Shown here: in pieces, positions 16,418 through 25,434 of the stretch
Numbering within the stretch: position 1 is the stretch's first letter
How the letters are laid out: the number at the start of each line of letters is the position of its first letter
Assembly: GCA_026390435.1 (NCBI GenBank)
Contig: JAPLFY010000043.1
Location: forward strand, 1-59,012
Reading direction: 5' to 3'
Length of the DNA stretch: 59,012 nucleotides
Source: Pseudomonadota bacterium
Lineage (GTDB): Bacteria; Bdellovibrionota_B; Oligoflexia; Oligoflexales; CAIYRB01
Program-made: the position numbers and the translations under genes
The notes under the pieces: generated by a model
The model's database searches: none
Told to the model about the DNA's origin: nothing
Seen by the model: only the letters and a program-made list of their open reading frames with translations

Positions 16418-17395
16418 CTAGTGCGACTCGGGACTGACTGCAGAGTAACTGTTTTGCATCATATTGACATGGTCATGAATGCCCGGGATGTATGGATTTT
16501 GCTGCTCTATGGTCCGCATGCTCGCCAGGGCTTCGTCCTGCCGGCCGATGGCCCAGAGGGTCCATGCGGTATTTATCTGGATATTGGTACATAAGGTCCC
16601 ATCGCCACACTGCTCTTCGGCTCTCTGATAATAAACCAGAGCATCCTCGTGACGGCCCGAAGAGCGGGCTAAATTGCCGAGCTCTTCCAGGATAGCTTGG
16701 CTTTTTGGAGAACCAGTCGCGGCATCTGCTTCAGTCTGCAGATACCCTACGGCGGCCTTATAGTCTCCTTTGCTTATGAGATCTTGTGCTTTCTGCTTTT
16801 CAAACACGGCCGCAAGATCGAGCTGCTCTTTGAGGTTTTTCCGCACTTCTTCATACTCTGGCAGTTTATTGGTCTGCTGGTAGAGATTCATTAGGTTGGT
16901 GAGGGCCACCAAATTTTGCGGATTGAGTTCGATAATCCTCTCTAAAAATGGAATCGCGGCCTCGAAATCCCGAGTGCCGATCTGTTTGACCGCCGACATG
17001 CCGAAAAGGGCTGTATTGTTATTCGGATCGCTGGCGAGAATTTTCAGGAAGGCGTCTTCGGCCCTGGCGTAATCTTTAGCTGTCAGCGCGCTGAATCCAA
17101 GCTGCGTTAGCTGCGCCGTCTCATCGGTGGGTGGGTGAGGTGCGGTCTGGGGACTGGATTTTATGTTTTCAGCCACAGGAGATACCTGTTGAGCTGATTT
17201 TGACTGTGTCTGTTGCAGAGGCTGACTAGCGCTAGATTGTTGCGATTGCATCTCACTGACTAGATCTTGTTCGTGGTCAGTGTCAGTGAAGGGAGCTAAG
17301 TAAGATAAGAGAGCGCACAGCGTAACAACGACCAACACACCGCAGATCACTGCGGGTGAGGAAACATTACGATGTCGACGCTGATCGTTGTGCAC
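16418..17395 (-). CDS. Membrane-anchored TPR-repeat protein
   Basis: A 325-aa protein with a short cytoplasmic N-terminus, one membrane helix (residues about 17-36, ICGVLVVVTLCALLSYL), a Gln/Ser-rich linker and then about five tetratricopeptide repeats (for example AIPFLERIIELNPQNLVALTNL). TPR arrays are protein-binding scaffolds; the periplasmic orientation is inferred. Translation starts at GTG 17395, with no clear ribosome-binding site. It lies upstream of tig on the same strand with a 140-base gap. No specific partner can be named. Confidence 0.8.
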   Translation of the reverse strand: MHNDQRRHRNVSSPAVICGVLVVVTLCALLSYLAPFTDTDHEQDLVSEMQSQQSSASQPLQQTQSKSAQQVSPVAENIKSSPQTAPHPPTDETAQLTQLGFSALTAKDYARAEDAFLKILASDPNNNTALFGMSAVKQIGTRDFEAAIPFLERIIELNPQNLVALTNLMNLYQQTNKLPEYEEVRKNLKEQLDLAAVFEKQKAQDLISKGDYKAAVGYLQTEADAATGSPKSQAILEELGNLARSSGRHEDALVYYQRAEEQCGDGTLCTNIQINTAWTLWAIGRQDEALASMRTIEQQNPYIPGIHDHVNMMQNSYSAVSPESH

Positions 17396-17586
17396 GATTT
17401 TTTATTCGCTAAATTAATCGAATGGGCCGTCGGCTTCTACCACAGGGACCTGCTCAACGCAAATGCGTGCGCATGCTGACCTAACAAGTAGTCACTGGCC
17501 CGGATATAGTTCTTTAAGTCAAAGATTTGGTATGATTCCGGATATACAGATGTCTTTACCAATAACGCCGGCTTAGGAGCTTCACT

Positions 17587-17703
17587 ATGCGCAAACTACG
17601 TACGCAGGTCATCTTCTTGACGCTGTCTTTAGCGGGTGTACTGCTGGCTAGGCACTATGTTGGTAGATTAGCGGCTCAGATTTCGGCATTTGCTGGCGGG
17701 TAG
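17587..17703 (+). CDS. Small hydrophobic peptide (38 aa), hypothetical
   Basis: ATG 17587 follows TAGGAG by 7 bases, a good ribosome-binding site. The peptide MRKLRTQVIFLTLSLAGVLL and its remaining 18 residues form one possible membrane helix with positively charged N-terminal residues. The TAG at 17701 directly abuts an inverted-repeat element. It may be a short membrane peptide or a leader for the downstream membrane protein gene. There is no recognisable family. Confidence 0.4.
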   Translation: MRKLRTQVIFLTLSLAGVLLARHYVGRLAAQISAFAGG

Positions 17704-17761
17704 TGGGGTCAGTCCCTTTCCCCAAACCCGCGATTTTACATGGAGCTAGGGAATGACCCCA
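17704..17761 (+). repeat. 58-bp inverted-repeat (REP-like) element overlapping the next start codon
   Basis: The left arm TGGGGTCAGTCCCT (17704-17717) pairs with the right arm at 17748-17761 at 13 of 14 positions. The GGGGTC core is shared with the two larger elements near 52.3 and 53.1 kb. Such GGGGTC-ended palindromes are known in repeats mobilised by REP-associated Y1 transposases. The right arm contains the ATG of the next gene. Confidence 0.6.
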
Positions 17762-18406
17762 ATGAAACCTATCTACACCTGGTTCTCTCTCGCTGTTGGT
17801 GTCTCGCTCGTCTGCTCCATCATCCAAGTGATGTTTTCTTTTGCCGCTACAATCCCGAACTATTCCTATTTCAACTATTGGCAGTACTTCACCACCCAAT
17901 CAAACACGATCTGCGCCTTGTTTATCCTGTATCGGTGGTCGCCATTTTTTCGGCTTCGCCCCATGAGCTCTGCATCCTATGAGTCGTTGCGTGGTGCGTT
18001 AGTTCTGTTTATGTCGCAGACCACTTTCGTCTATTGGGCGGTGCTGCACGGCATCTTTGTAATCCCTGATAAGCTTACTTTTGCCACCGTGGCTTATTTA
18101 CATAGTGGTGCCTTCATCTACTTCTTGATTGATTATGCGATGCAGCCACCAACGACTAGAATCAGTATTAAAAGTACGATTTCGTGGATCAGCTACCCGC
18201 TGCTTTACGCCATTTATACGTTTACTATGGCGCAGTTTCGCTCGTGGTTCCCGTACCCATTCATGGACCCAAAGAAGGCCGGCTCTGTGGGCATGGTAGT
18301 CGTGAATCAACTGGTCCTACTAAGCATCATGCTAGGCGTGGCTCTGGCGGTACGGTGGCTGCATAATCGCTGGTATCAGCAGCGTTTGCGCCTGGCGTTA
18401 AATTAA
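17753..18406 (+). CDS. Pr6Pr-like integral membrane protein
   Basis: A 217-aa protein with about six hydrophobic segments. The features YFTTQSNTI early on, HSGAFIYFLIDYAM in the middle and YPLLYAIYTFTMAQFRSW late match the Pr6Pr family of six-helix membrane proteins, whose function is unknown. The ATG at 17753 has GGAG 7 bases upstream; an ATG three codons later is also possible. The start lies inside an inverted repeat that could fold with the ribosome-binding region and limit translation. The last 9 bases overlap the 3' end of the convergent cNMP-binding gene. Confidence 0.65.
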   Translation: MTPMKPIYTWFSLAVGVSLVCSIIQVMFSFAATIPNYSYFNYWQYFTTQSNTICALFILYRWSPFFRLRPMSSASYESLRGALVLFMSQTTFVYWAVLHGIFVIPDKLTFATVAYLHSGAFIYFLIDYAMQPPTTRISIKSTISWISYPLLYAIYTFTMAQFRSWFPYPFMDPKKAGSVGMVVVNQLVLLSIMLGVALAVRWLHNRWYQQRLRLALN

Positions 18407-19423
18407 CTTGGCTTTATAAAGATCTGCCAACACCTGACAATGTTGGATAAAGACTGGCATGTCGGCTTTGCGTTCTTTAATGCCCATGCCATTAGAGGTC
18501 TTGACCACTTTGACGACCTCGCCGGAGTTGGCCAGAGTCTCTAACTCTTTTTCCCAATTGCTCGTGTCGATGTTGTTTTTCTTTGCTTCTTTTATCAACT
18601 CATCCAGGCCGACCGAAACTGACTCATAAGGTGCAGAGGCGACTAGTCTTTGTGCCACACGGAGCATGCTGATGACGTCGTAGGTCAGGTAGGGGTGGTT
18701 TGGATTATGTTTGCAGAATTCCGTGATGAAGTTTGCGACGCCGGTTAGCGAAGTGCGATTTGCCAATGCGATCACAGGTTTCTTGTAATTGTCTTGACGC
18801 TGTTGCACTAGCTCAGCGCTGACTAAGATTTCTAACAGTTTGTTGAATTTTGATATGTCTTCGCCAAACACTTGGTCCATGACTTGTTCTATCGAGGCTA
18901 CCCGTAAAATCCAGTCTTTGCCGACTTTTTCCCCATCTTTGTGGAGCAGTAGGACGATAATATGAAGCTGCCTGATTGCTGTCGCATAGGGATTATCGTT
19001 GGAGGCTGCTCTAAGAGTTGCTGATGTGCCGCCGCGTTCTAGCTGAGTCAGCCGCTCGTTGGTCGCTCTTAGCCGAGATGATAATGCGGACATGAGGCCC
19101 ACAAACCATTTTGGTATCTGTTTCATCAGCTTGGTGAAGTCGTCTTGCGAGATGCGGGTGACTTCAGCTTCGGTTTTAGCCTTTACGGAAGCAGATCGGG
19201 GCTGCTGATCAAATAGAGACATCTCGCCAATCATGCCGCCGGCACCGATCTTGGCAAGGACGACCTCTTTACCTTCTTTTTCTAGGTAAACACAAACCTC
19301 ACCACGCCGGACGATGTACATACCGTCCGATTGGTCGCCAAACTTAAAGAGCACTTGGCCGGGTTTGATGATTTGATTGGTACCTGACAACGCCGATTCT
19401 CCGAGACTAAGCGGCAATAGCAC
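18398..19423 (-). CDS. Cyclic nucleotide-binding domain protein
   Basis: A 341-aa protein. Residues about 18-110 form a cNMP-binding beta-roll: GQVLFKFGDQSDGMYIVRRG, then GEMSLFDQQPRSASVKA, which matches the phosphate-binding cassette with its Arg. The rest (about 140-341) is helical and not a Crp-type helix-turn-helix that I can recognise, so a transcription factor role is uncertain. Translation appears to start at GTG 19423 with a weak TAGG upstream. It follows the E2 gene by 77 bases with a hairpin between them, so partial readthrough is possible. Confidence 0.82.
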   Translation of the reverse strand: MLLPLSLGESALSGTNQIIKPGQVLFKFGDQSDGMYIVRRGEVCVYLEKEGKEVVLAKIGAGGMIGEMSLFDQQPRSASVKAKTEAEVTRISQDDFTKLMKQIPKWFVGLMSALSSRLRATNERLTQLERGGTSATLRAASNDNPYATAIRQLHIIVLLLHKDGEKVGKDWILRVASIEQVMDQVFGEDISKFNKLLEILVSAELVQQRQDNYKKPVIALANRTSLTGVANFITEFCKHNPNHPYLTYDVISMLRVAQRLVASAPYESVSVGLDELIKEAKKNNIDTSNWEKELETLANSGEVVKVVKTSNGMGIKERKADMPVFIQHCQVLADLYKAKLI

Positions 19424-19442
19424 TGCGCCTAGTTATAGGGAT

Positions 19443-19480
19443 CGGACGACACAGCTCCGAGCTAAAGTCGGAGCCGTCCG
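19443..19480 (-). other. Intergenic hairpin between E2 and cNMP-protein genes
   Basis: Nested arms GCTCCGA (19454-19460) with TCGGAGC (19468-19474), and outer CGGAC (19443-19447) with GTCCG (19476-19480). There is no T run on the minus strand, so it is likely an RNA-stability or processing element rather than a strong terminator. Confidence 0.45.
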
Positions 19481-19500
19481 GGCTAACTTGAGTCCTTGGT

Positions 19501-20820
19501 CTAGAGACCCGAATCGTCGAAGTTTTCTAGCACTTCTTTAAGGTATGCCAAGTAGCGGGCGCCGCCCTCACCATCGACCACGCGGTGGTCAAAGGTAAGG
19601 CCGATTTGCACCAATGGCCGGACCCCGATCAGATCACTGATGACCACAGGGCGTTTAATAATAGCCCCGATGCTCAAAATGGCGACTTGCGGCTGGTTGA
19701 TAATCGGTGACGAGACCAGGCTGCCAAACATGCCCGGATTAGTGATAGAGAATGTTCCACCCTGTACTTCGTCAGGGAGAAGCTTTTTACTGCGGGCGCG
19801 TGTAGCGAGGTCGTTAATGCGACGGGCTATACCGAGGACGTTCAAGGTGCCCGCATCACGGATGACGGGAACGATAAGCCCCTGTTCGATGGCCACGGCG
19901 ACACCGATGTTGATCTGGTCTTTCCACAGGATGTCATCGCCATCGACTGAGACGTTGACGATCGGGAAGCGCTTAATAGCCTGTACCGCTGCATGAACAA
20001 AGAACGGGGTGTAAGTTAAGCCGAAACCTTCGCGCGCCTTGAATGCAGCCTGTGCTCTCGCGCGGACTTGCGTGACTTGGTGCATATCGATTTCGAAAAT
20101 GGTCGTGACGTGCGGTGAAGTGCGCACCGAACGGACCATGTGCTCAGCTATTAAAGTGCGCATCTTCGACATGCGCTCGCGCCGGACAAGCACGCCTTCT
20201 AAGGTCTCGCGGTCACCGTCGCGTTTCGTGACCAAACCACTAACGGCAGTGGATGAGACTCCCGCTCTCGCGGTGGCGGCCACTGGCGAGGCCAATGCCG
20301 CTTCGACATCTCTCTTGGTGATACGGCCGTGCAGTCCCGTGCCGAGGACTTGCGTTAAGTCGATGCTCTCGGCCCGCGCCATTTTGCGCACTAGGGGCGA
20401 CGATCTTGGCTTTTCCCCACTAGTAACCAGGGGAGCTGCAGCAGACGGAGCGACGGCGGCAGTCGCCGCCTTTGGTGCCGCGGCGGCCTGAGGCGTAGGA
20501 GCTGCAGCTTTCGTAGGAACGGCCGCAGCCACTGGCTTGGGCATGCTAGGCGCAGTCGAACCTGCAGCAGCGCCGCTGCTGCGAATCACTGCGATCACCT
20601 TATTAACCGCTACCGTATCGCCATCGCGCACGAACACTTCGGTTAAAACGCCGCTAGCTGGAGCCGGAATTTCCGTGTCTACTTTATCTGTGGAAACCTC
20701 TAACAGCGGCTCTTCCTGGCGCACCTGCTCGCCTGGTTGCTTAAGCCACTTAACCAGGGTTGCTTCGGTAATTCCCTCGCCCATAAGGGGCATGAGTACT
20801 TCCGTCGTGTCGTTTTGCAT
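19501..20820 (-). CDS. 2-oxo acid dehydrogenase E2 (dihydrolipoyllysine acyltransferase)
   Basis: A 439-aa E2 core subunit. The N-terminal lipoyl domain (about 1-80) has the lipoylation lysine in VSTDKVDTEIPAP. A long Ala/Pro linker precedes the peripheral subunit-binding domain (SSPLVRKMARAESIDLTQV). The C-terminal catalytic domain ends with DHRVVDGEGGARYLAYL, holding the active-site His and Asp. It transfers an acyl group to CoA in the pyruvate, 2-oxoglutarate or branched-chain complex. The opening MGEGITEATLVKWLKQPGE recalls SucB or branched-chain types, but the substrate cannot be fixed. E3 lies directly upstream; E1 is absent from the window. Confidence 0.92.
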   Translation of the reverse strand: MQNDTTEVLMPLMGEGITEATLVKWLKQPGEQVRQEEPLLEVSTDKVDTEIPAPASGVLTEVFVRDGDTVAVNKVIAVIRSSGAAAGSTAPSMPKPVAAAVPTKAAAPTPQAAAAPKAATAAVAPSAAAPLVTSGEKPRSSPLVRKMARAESIDLTQVLGTGLHGRITKRDVEAALASPVAATARAGVSSTAVSGLVTKRDGDRETLEGVLVRRERMSKMRTLIAEHMVRSVRTSPHVTTIFEIDMHQVTQVRARAQAAFKAREGFGLTYTPFFVHAAVQAIKRFPIVNVSVDGDDILWKDQINIGVAVAIEQGLIVPVIRDAGTLNVLGIARRINDLATRARSKKLLPDEVQGGTFSITNPGMFGSLVSSPIINQPQVAILSIGAIIKRPVVISDLIGVRPLVQIGLTFDHRVVDGEGGARYLAYLKEVLENFDDSGL

Positions 20821-20882
20821 GGCACGCCAGCCTCTCGCCCGCAGGGGCGTTTAGGGTTAATCGCTCTCTTACAGCTCAGCGA

Positions 20883-22277
20883 TTATAGATGAATTGCCCC
20901 GCCCATAGCCACATGTGCCGCTTCCATAATCGTCTCAGAGATCGTTGGGTGCGGGTGAATGGTATGAGCAATCTCGTCTACAGTCGTCTCAAGAATTTTA
21001 CCCAGTGCGAACTCAGCGATCATCTCGGTGGCTTTGGCACCGATAATGTGGACGCCCAGCAACTCGCGGTATTTGGGCTCGTAGATGATTTTTACAAAGC
21101 CTTCGGTGGCATCGTCAATCTTTGCGCGAGCCATCGGCGCAAAGGGGAATTGCGCTACTTTGTACTCAACCTTCGCCTCTTTTAAAGCCTGCTCGGTGCG
21201 ACCGATGCTGGCAATTTCAGGCGCGGTGTAAATGGCGTTGGGGTTAGCTGAGTAATCGATCACTGGTGGCTTGTGGCCAGCGATGACTTCCACTGCGTGC
21301 ATGCCCTCTGCCGAGGCCGTGTGCGCCAATGCTGGCGTCGGGATGACGTCGCCGATGGCGTAAACCCAGTCAGCACTGGTTTTGTAGTGGCTGTCGACAT
21401 TGATGAAGCCACGATCCGTCTTAATGCCAGCAGTCTCAAGGCCGATATCTTCGGTCACCGGAGAGCGGCCGATGGAAACCAAGACGACTTCAAAAGACCG
21501 TGGTTTTTGACCTTCAGTGGTGACCAAGGCGTGATCGCCTTTGTCTTCGACGGCAGTAAGTTTGGTGCCAGTCTCAACCGTGATGTTTTGCTTCTTTAAC
21601 TGACGAACTAGCTCTTTAACACTGTCGGCGTCTTCGCTCGGGAGGATTTGCGGTGCCATCTCAATGATGGTTACTTGACTGCCAAAACGGCCGTAAAGTG
21701 AGGCAAACTCAGTACCGACGACACCGCCACCGATGACGCAAAGTGATTTTGGCACGCGGTTGAACGACAAAATTTCGTCGGAGTTAACGACGGTGCGACC
21801 GTTGGTCGGAGCGAAGGGTAGGGTGCGGATGCGCGAGCCAGTTGCTACGAGGGCGAAGCGTGTCGTCAACTTTGTTACTTTGCCATCCGCAGCCGTAACG
21901 CTGACCTGGCCTTTGCCGGCGAGGCGGCCATGGCCTTCGTGGACGTCGATTTTGTTCTTCTTCATCAAGAAACGCAGGCCTTTGCGCTGCGCGTCCACAA
22001 TGCCTTGCTTACGCTGCATCACGCGTTCCCAGTCGTAGGTCACGGTGCCAACGTTAAAGCCCAGATCCGTTGCGTGTTGCAGTTTCTTATAGGTCTTGGC
22101 TGCTTCAAGGAGGGCCTTGGTGGGGATACAGCCCCAGTTTAGGCAGGTGCCGCCAAGGTGTGCTTCTTTTTCGATTAAAGCAGTCTTCAGGCCAAGTTGC
22201 GCGGCGCGAATAGCGGCGACTTCACCGCCGGGACCAGAGCCGATAATGATGACGTCATACTGTGCCGCGTTTGCCAT
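20883..22277 (-). CDS. lpdA: Dihydrolipoyl dehydrogenase (E3)
   Basis: A 464-aa FAD/NAD disulfide oxidoreductase that reoxidises dihydrolipoyl-E2. The N-terminal FAD motif is GSGPGGEVAAIRAAQLG. The redox-active disulfide is GGTCLNWGCIPTKALL (about residues 41-56). The NAD-binding motif is IGGGVVGTEFASLYGRFG, and the catalytic His/Glu pair lies in HPHPTISE near the end. The length is normal. It is followed 62 bases later by the E2 gene on the same strand, so it forms an E3-E2 operon. Confidence 0.96.
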   Translation of the reverse strand: MANAAQYDVIIIGSGPGGEVAAIRAAQLGLKTALIEKEAHLGGTCLNWGCIPTKALLEAAKTYKKLQHATDLGFNVGTVTYDWERVMQRKQGIVDAQRKGLRFLMKKNKIDVHEGHGRLAGKGQVSVTAADGKVTKLTTRFALVATGSRIRTLPFAPTNGRTVVNSDEILSFNRVPKSLCVIGGGVVGTEFASLYGRFGSQVTIIEMAPQILPSEDADSVKELVRQLKKQNITVETGTKLTAVEDKGDHALVTTEGQKPRSFEVVLVSIGRSPVTEDIGLETAGIKTDRGFINVDSHYKTSADWVYAIGDVIPTPALAHTASAEGMHAVEVIAGHKPPVIDYSANPNAIYTAPEIASIGRTEQALKEAKVEYKVAQFPFAPMARAKIDDATEGFVKIIYEPKYRELLGVHIIGAKATEMIAEFALGKILETTVDEIAHTIHPHPTISETIMEAAHVAMGGAIHL

Positions 22278-22405
22278 GTGTCCACTCCTGGCGAGATAAT
22301 ACTGATCCTATGCGTTTAGCGACGGCTCCTTCCAAAGGCAAGGGTTTTGTGGCATGACAATGATCAGGTCCCTATTCCCATAAGAAATTCGGAGTCCCCG
22401 AAATC

Positions 22406-23350
22406 ATGGCGACTTTCGTGCAAGCCGCACCGCTGTTTCAGCAGCTTGGGGAGGCATCTTCATTGGCGGCGGCCTTGATTTGGTCGGTGTCGATTACGCT
22501 ATATACCAAATTTGGCGCCGGCATTAGCGGCATCCGCCTGAATATCTTTAAAGGCACCGTGGCAGGGACTTTGTTGCTTCTGACTGTGGCGGTCCTGAAA
22601 ATTCCTATGCCCTCAGTCGTGGGGAAGCTACCGATTCTGGCACTCTCGGGTGTGGTTGGGATTGCCGTGGGCGATTCCTTATTTTTCACTTCCCTCAGTC
22701 GTATCGGGGCCGGGATGACCTCGGCCGTCCAGTGTTTGGCTCCGTTGATATCGGCTCTAATCGCTGCGGCAGTGCTGGGTGAGTCCATGAATACGGCAGA
22801 AACTGTCGGCATGGTGATCACGGTCGCGGCTGTGACGGGGGTGGTGTTTTTCAATCAGCGCGGGGATGCCCCGCTAGCCTTACTTCCTCGGGACAAATTG
22901 CTCAATGGCATCGGCTACGCTTTGGCTGCGGCTGTCTGCCAAGGGGTGGCTGTAGTGCTAGCGCGGCAAGCCATGCAGGAGGTGCATGTACTCTACGCAA
23001 CCTTGGCTCGGCTGCTGCCGGCAACGGTCGTGTTACTGGTCCTGCAGTGGCGTTTGTCGAAGCCCGGCATTGGGGGTGATCAGAAGATCTGGACACCTCG
23101 CAAGCGCGGCAGCGTGCTTACGTTAGCGGCTTTCATGGGCACATATCTTGGGCTGATGCTCCTGTCGCTGAGCACCAAATACACCAAGGCCGGCGTTGGT
23201 GCGGCCCTCTCGTCGACTTACCCGATATGGGTGATCCCAGTGGCCCATGTGATGATCGGCGAGCGCAGTAATTGGCGCTCCGTCGTGTTCACGGTGTTTG
23301 CTGTATTGGGTATCGTGGTGATGGTGATGGGGGGCGCGTCCGAAGGGTAG
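22406..23350 (+). CDS. DMT-superfamily (EamA-type) transporter
   Basis: A 314-aa membrane protein with about ten hydrophobic helices in two EamA-like repeats (roughly residues 15-150 and 165-310). The conserved end of each half can be seen: LAPLISALIAAAVLGESM and STYPIWVIPVAHVMIGE. Members export amino acids, nucleobases or other small metabolites; the substrate is unknown. The ATG follows GGAG by about 10 bases. It is divergent from lpdA and convergent with the UbiB-like gene. Confidence 0.85.
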   Translation: MATFVQAAPLFQQLGEASSLAAALIWSVSITLYTKFGAGISGIRLNIFKGTVAGTLLLLTVAVLKIPMPSVVGKLPILALSGVVGIAVGDSLFFTSLSRIGAGMTSAVQCLAPLISALIAAAVLGESMNTAETVGMVITVAAVTGVVFFNQRGDAPLALLPRDKLLNGIGYALAAAVCQGVAVVLARQAMQEVHVLYATLARLLPATVVLLVLQWRLSKPGIGGDQKIWTPRKRGSVLTLAAFMGTYLGLMLLSLSTKYTKAGVGAALSSTYPIWVIPVAHVMIGERSNWRSVVFTVFAVLGIVVMVMGGASEG

Positions 23351-23377
23351 CGCTTGGGCTTTGGAATTCTAGTGTTT

Positions 23378-24949
23378 TCAATGGCTTAAATGTGAATATT
23401 GACCCCAAAGGTAACCGAGCGCAGCAGCCATCGCGACTAGCGAGATCATCGCTAGGACCTCGTACCATGTGAGGCCTGACGGCCTAAAACCCTCTCGCTC
23501 CATAAATTCTCTGAGGTCATGGGACCTCACGAAGTTTCTCTTGAGTCGCACCAGACCCTGACTGATCTCGGATGCAGTATCGAATGCTTCTAGAATTTCT
23601 GGCGTGATGTCGTTGAGGGATTCCTCGAGTCTTTTCTTATCCGCACGCTCTTTAAGTATGTTTAGTAGGTGGGTCTTGAATTCGTCAAACGGCGCGAATT
23701 CCGGACAAAGGCGCAGACACACACCCTCTAGCATCACCATGCAGCGGCTGAAGACCACAAAATCTATTTGATCGAGGAAGACTCGGTTACGCCTCATGAT
23801 GTGAAACGTGCCGAGTATATTCTGCGCCACAGACATGTCGCTGACGGACTTGGCGTCGTTGGTTCGCGCAAAGTAAATCAGTTCACGCTTAAGTTTGTCG
23901 AGATCTGGAACATGATTTAAGTAGTGGGACTTGACGAAAACGTCGGCCCACTCTTGATACCTGCCGGTAAACCTAAGATGGAATTCCTGGACCACTCGCC
24001 AGCGCTTTTCTTTCGACAGTCGCACGTGCATACCGAAATCAATCAGAGCAATGCGGTGGTTTTTCAGCAGGAATAAATTAGCGGGATGCATATCCAGGTG
24101 AACGAGACCGGTTGCAAAAATTTGCCTTACCAAACATCGGGTCAAGGTAATCGATAATACGTAAGGATCGTGACCTGCCTCGAGTAAGTCGTCAGCAGTT
24201 TTAAATTTATCGAGCCTCTCGCCGTAGATTCTTTCTGAAACGAACACCTTTTTGGTGCAAAACTCATGATAAACTTTTGGCACATAAATACTTGGCTCAG
24301 GTGCGAGGCCACTCTTTAAGTCCTCGGCAAATAAAGCCTCTTCCAGAAAATCGAGCTCTCGATTCAGTTGTTCGGAAAAGTCCCGCACTAAGTCAGTGTA
24401 AACGGCTCTCCGTCCAATATTCAGAAAACGGTCCACCCACTTTGCTAGTGAGACGAGGATACTCAAGTCGTCCGTGATGTTTTTGAGTGCGGTGGGTCTT
24501 TGCACTTTGATAGCCACCTGCTCACCCGTGTGGAGCTCAGCAAAATGCACCTGCGCAATGCTGGCTGCTGCTACCGGGACGTCCTCAAATTTGGCGAAGA
24601 AGCTTTCGATCTTCCCGCCAAGCTCCGCCTCAATGAGAGCTATCGCCTCCGCTGTAGGAAAGGACGGCACATCGCCGTGAAGCTTGCCAAGCTCCGTGCA
24701 GAAGTCATCGGGAAACATATCGCGACGGAGCGCCAGGAACTGGCCGAATTTGATGTAAGTTGGTCCGAGGCGCTCACACGCACGACGGAGCTTTCGTGCC
24801 ACAATAAGCGCACGAGACTCGGCAGCACTTCCTTCGACTGCGGTTGCTTCGACACTCACGGGGCTAAGATTGAGGTTCTTGAAGTCAGAGGTGCTAAGTC
24901 CTTCGTGTGAGAAAACGGAAGCAACGTTTTTCAGCCTTCTGAGACTCAT
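23378..24949 (-). CDS. ABC1/UbiB-family atypical kinase
   Basis: A 523-aa protein with the UbiB signature: the KxGQ motif in YIKFGQFLALRRDMFP (about residues 67-82), the Ala-rich loop PVAAASIAQVH, the VAIKVQRP lysine, the catalytic LVHLDMHPANLFLL and the metal-binding ALIDFGMH. One membrane helix lies at the C-terminus (MISLVAMAAALGYLWG), as in UbiB. The family acts as an ATPase/kinase-like factor in quinone or lipid metabolism. The start at 24949 (MSLRRLKN) is chosen because homology begins there; an in-frame TTG at 25045 adds 32 unrelated residues. A ubiE/menG gene lies 12 kb away, not adjacent. Confidence 0.88.
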   Translation of the reverse strand: MSLRRLKNVASVFSHEGLSTSDFKNLNLSPVSVEATAVEGSAAESRALIVARKLRRACERLGPTYIKFGQFLALRRDMFPDDFCTELGKLHGDVPSFPTAEAIALIEAELGGKIESFFAKFEDVPVAAASIAQVHFAELHTGEQVAIKVQRPTALKNITDDLSILVSLAKWVDRFLNIGRRAVYTDLVRDFSEQLNRELDFLEEALFAEDLKSGLAPEPSIYVPKVYHEFCTKKVFVSERIYGERLDKFKTADDLLEAGHDPYVLSITLTRCLVRQIFATGLVHLDMHPANLFLLKNHRIALIDFGMHVRLSKEKRWRVVQEFHLRFTGRYQEWADVFVKSHYLNHVPDLDKLKRELIYFARTNDAKSVSDMSVAQNILGTFHIMRRNRVFLDQIDFVVFSRCMVMLEGVCLRLCPEFAPFDEFKTHLLNILKERADKKRLEESLNDITPEILEAFDTASEISQGLVRLKRNFVRSHDLREFMEREGFRPSGLTWYEVLAMISLVAMAAALGYLWGQYSHLSH

Positions 24950-25168
24950 GAATTTACTGTCCTTGTAGGCGAACGATACTGAAACGAGACCTAAGCCTCG
25001 CTGCCTCCCTACTTCGGAACATCCAGTGAAATCTTGATATTGCAAAATGCGGTGGTGCTAGCCTTTAGCCCCTGCCCCGATAGCTATGCTGACGATTTTG
25101 CTGATTTTTGTTACTATTAAGGAGTGAGCTGAAATTGCCGATAAGGTGGATAACAGCGGAGGTTCGCT

Positions 25169-25414
25169 ATGGGCAAAGTCATTAAGTTCCCAGAGCAAAA
25201 TCGGCGGGATGCTGAGGTGCAGAAGCTGCTGAAGATCGCGGACGAAATTGATGCCGTGATCATCAATCACCTGCGCAGCGGTGACGTCCAACCTCGCGAA
25301 ATAGCTGGCCTACTGGCCCATCGACTAGGCACTTTGATGCGTCATGTGGAGCAAAAGGACCTGCTGTGGGACGTTTGCGAGAAAGTGGCAAAATCCCAAG
25401 CCGCCATCGAATAA
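25169..25414 (+). CDS. Small hypothetical protein (81 aa)
   Basis: I do not recognise the family. A GGAGG box lies 6 bases before the ATG, which supports translation. The protein begins MGKVIKFPEQNRRDAEVQKL and is predicted to be helical, acidic and basic mixed, with no membrane segment or cysteine pair. Similar short proteins with an early KVIKFP are seen in many bacteria without assigned function. It is followed 20 bases later by the convergent engB gene. Confidence 0.6.
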   Translation: MGKVIKFPEQNRRDAEVQKLLKIADEIDAVIINHLRSGDVQPREIAGLLAHRLGTLMRHVEQKDLLWDVCEKVAKSQAAIE

Positions 25415-25434
25415 AAGTCCAGATGCGCCGACGT

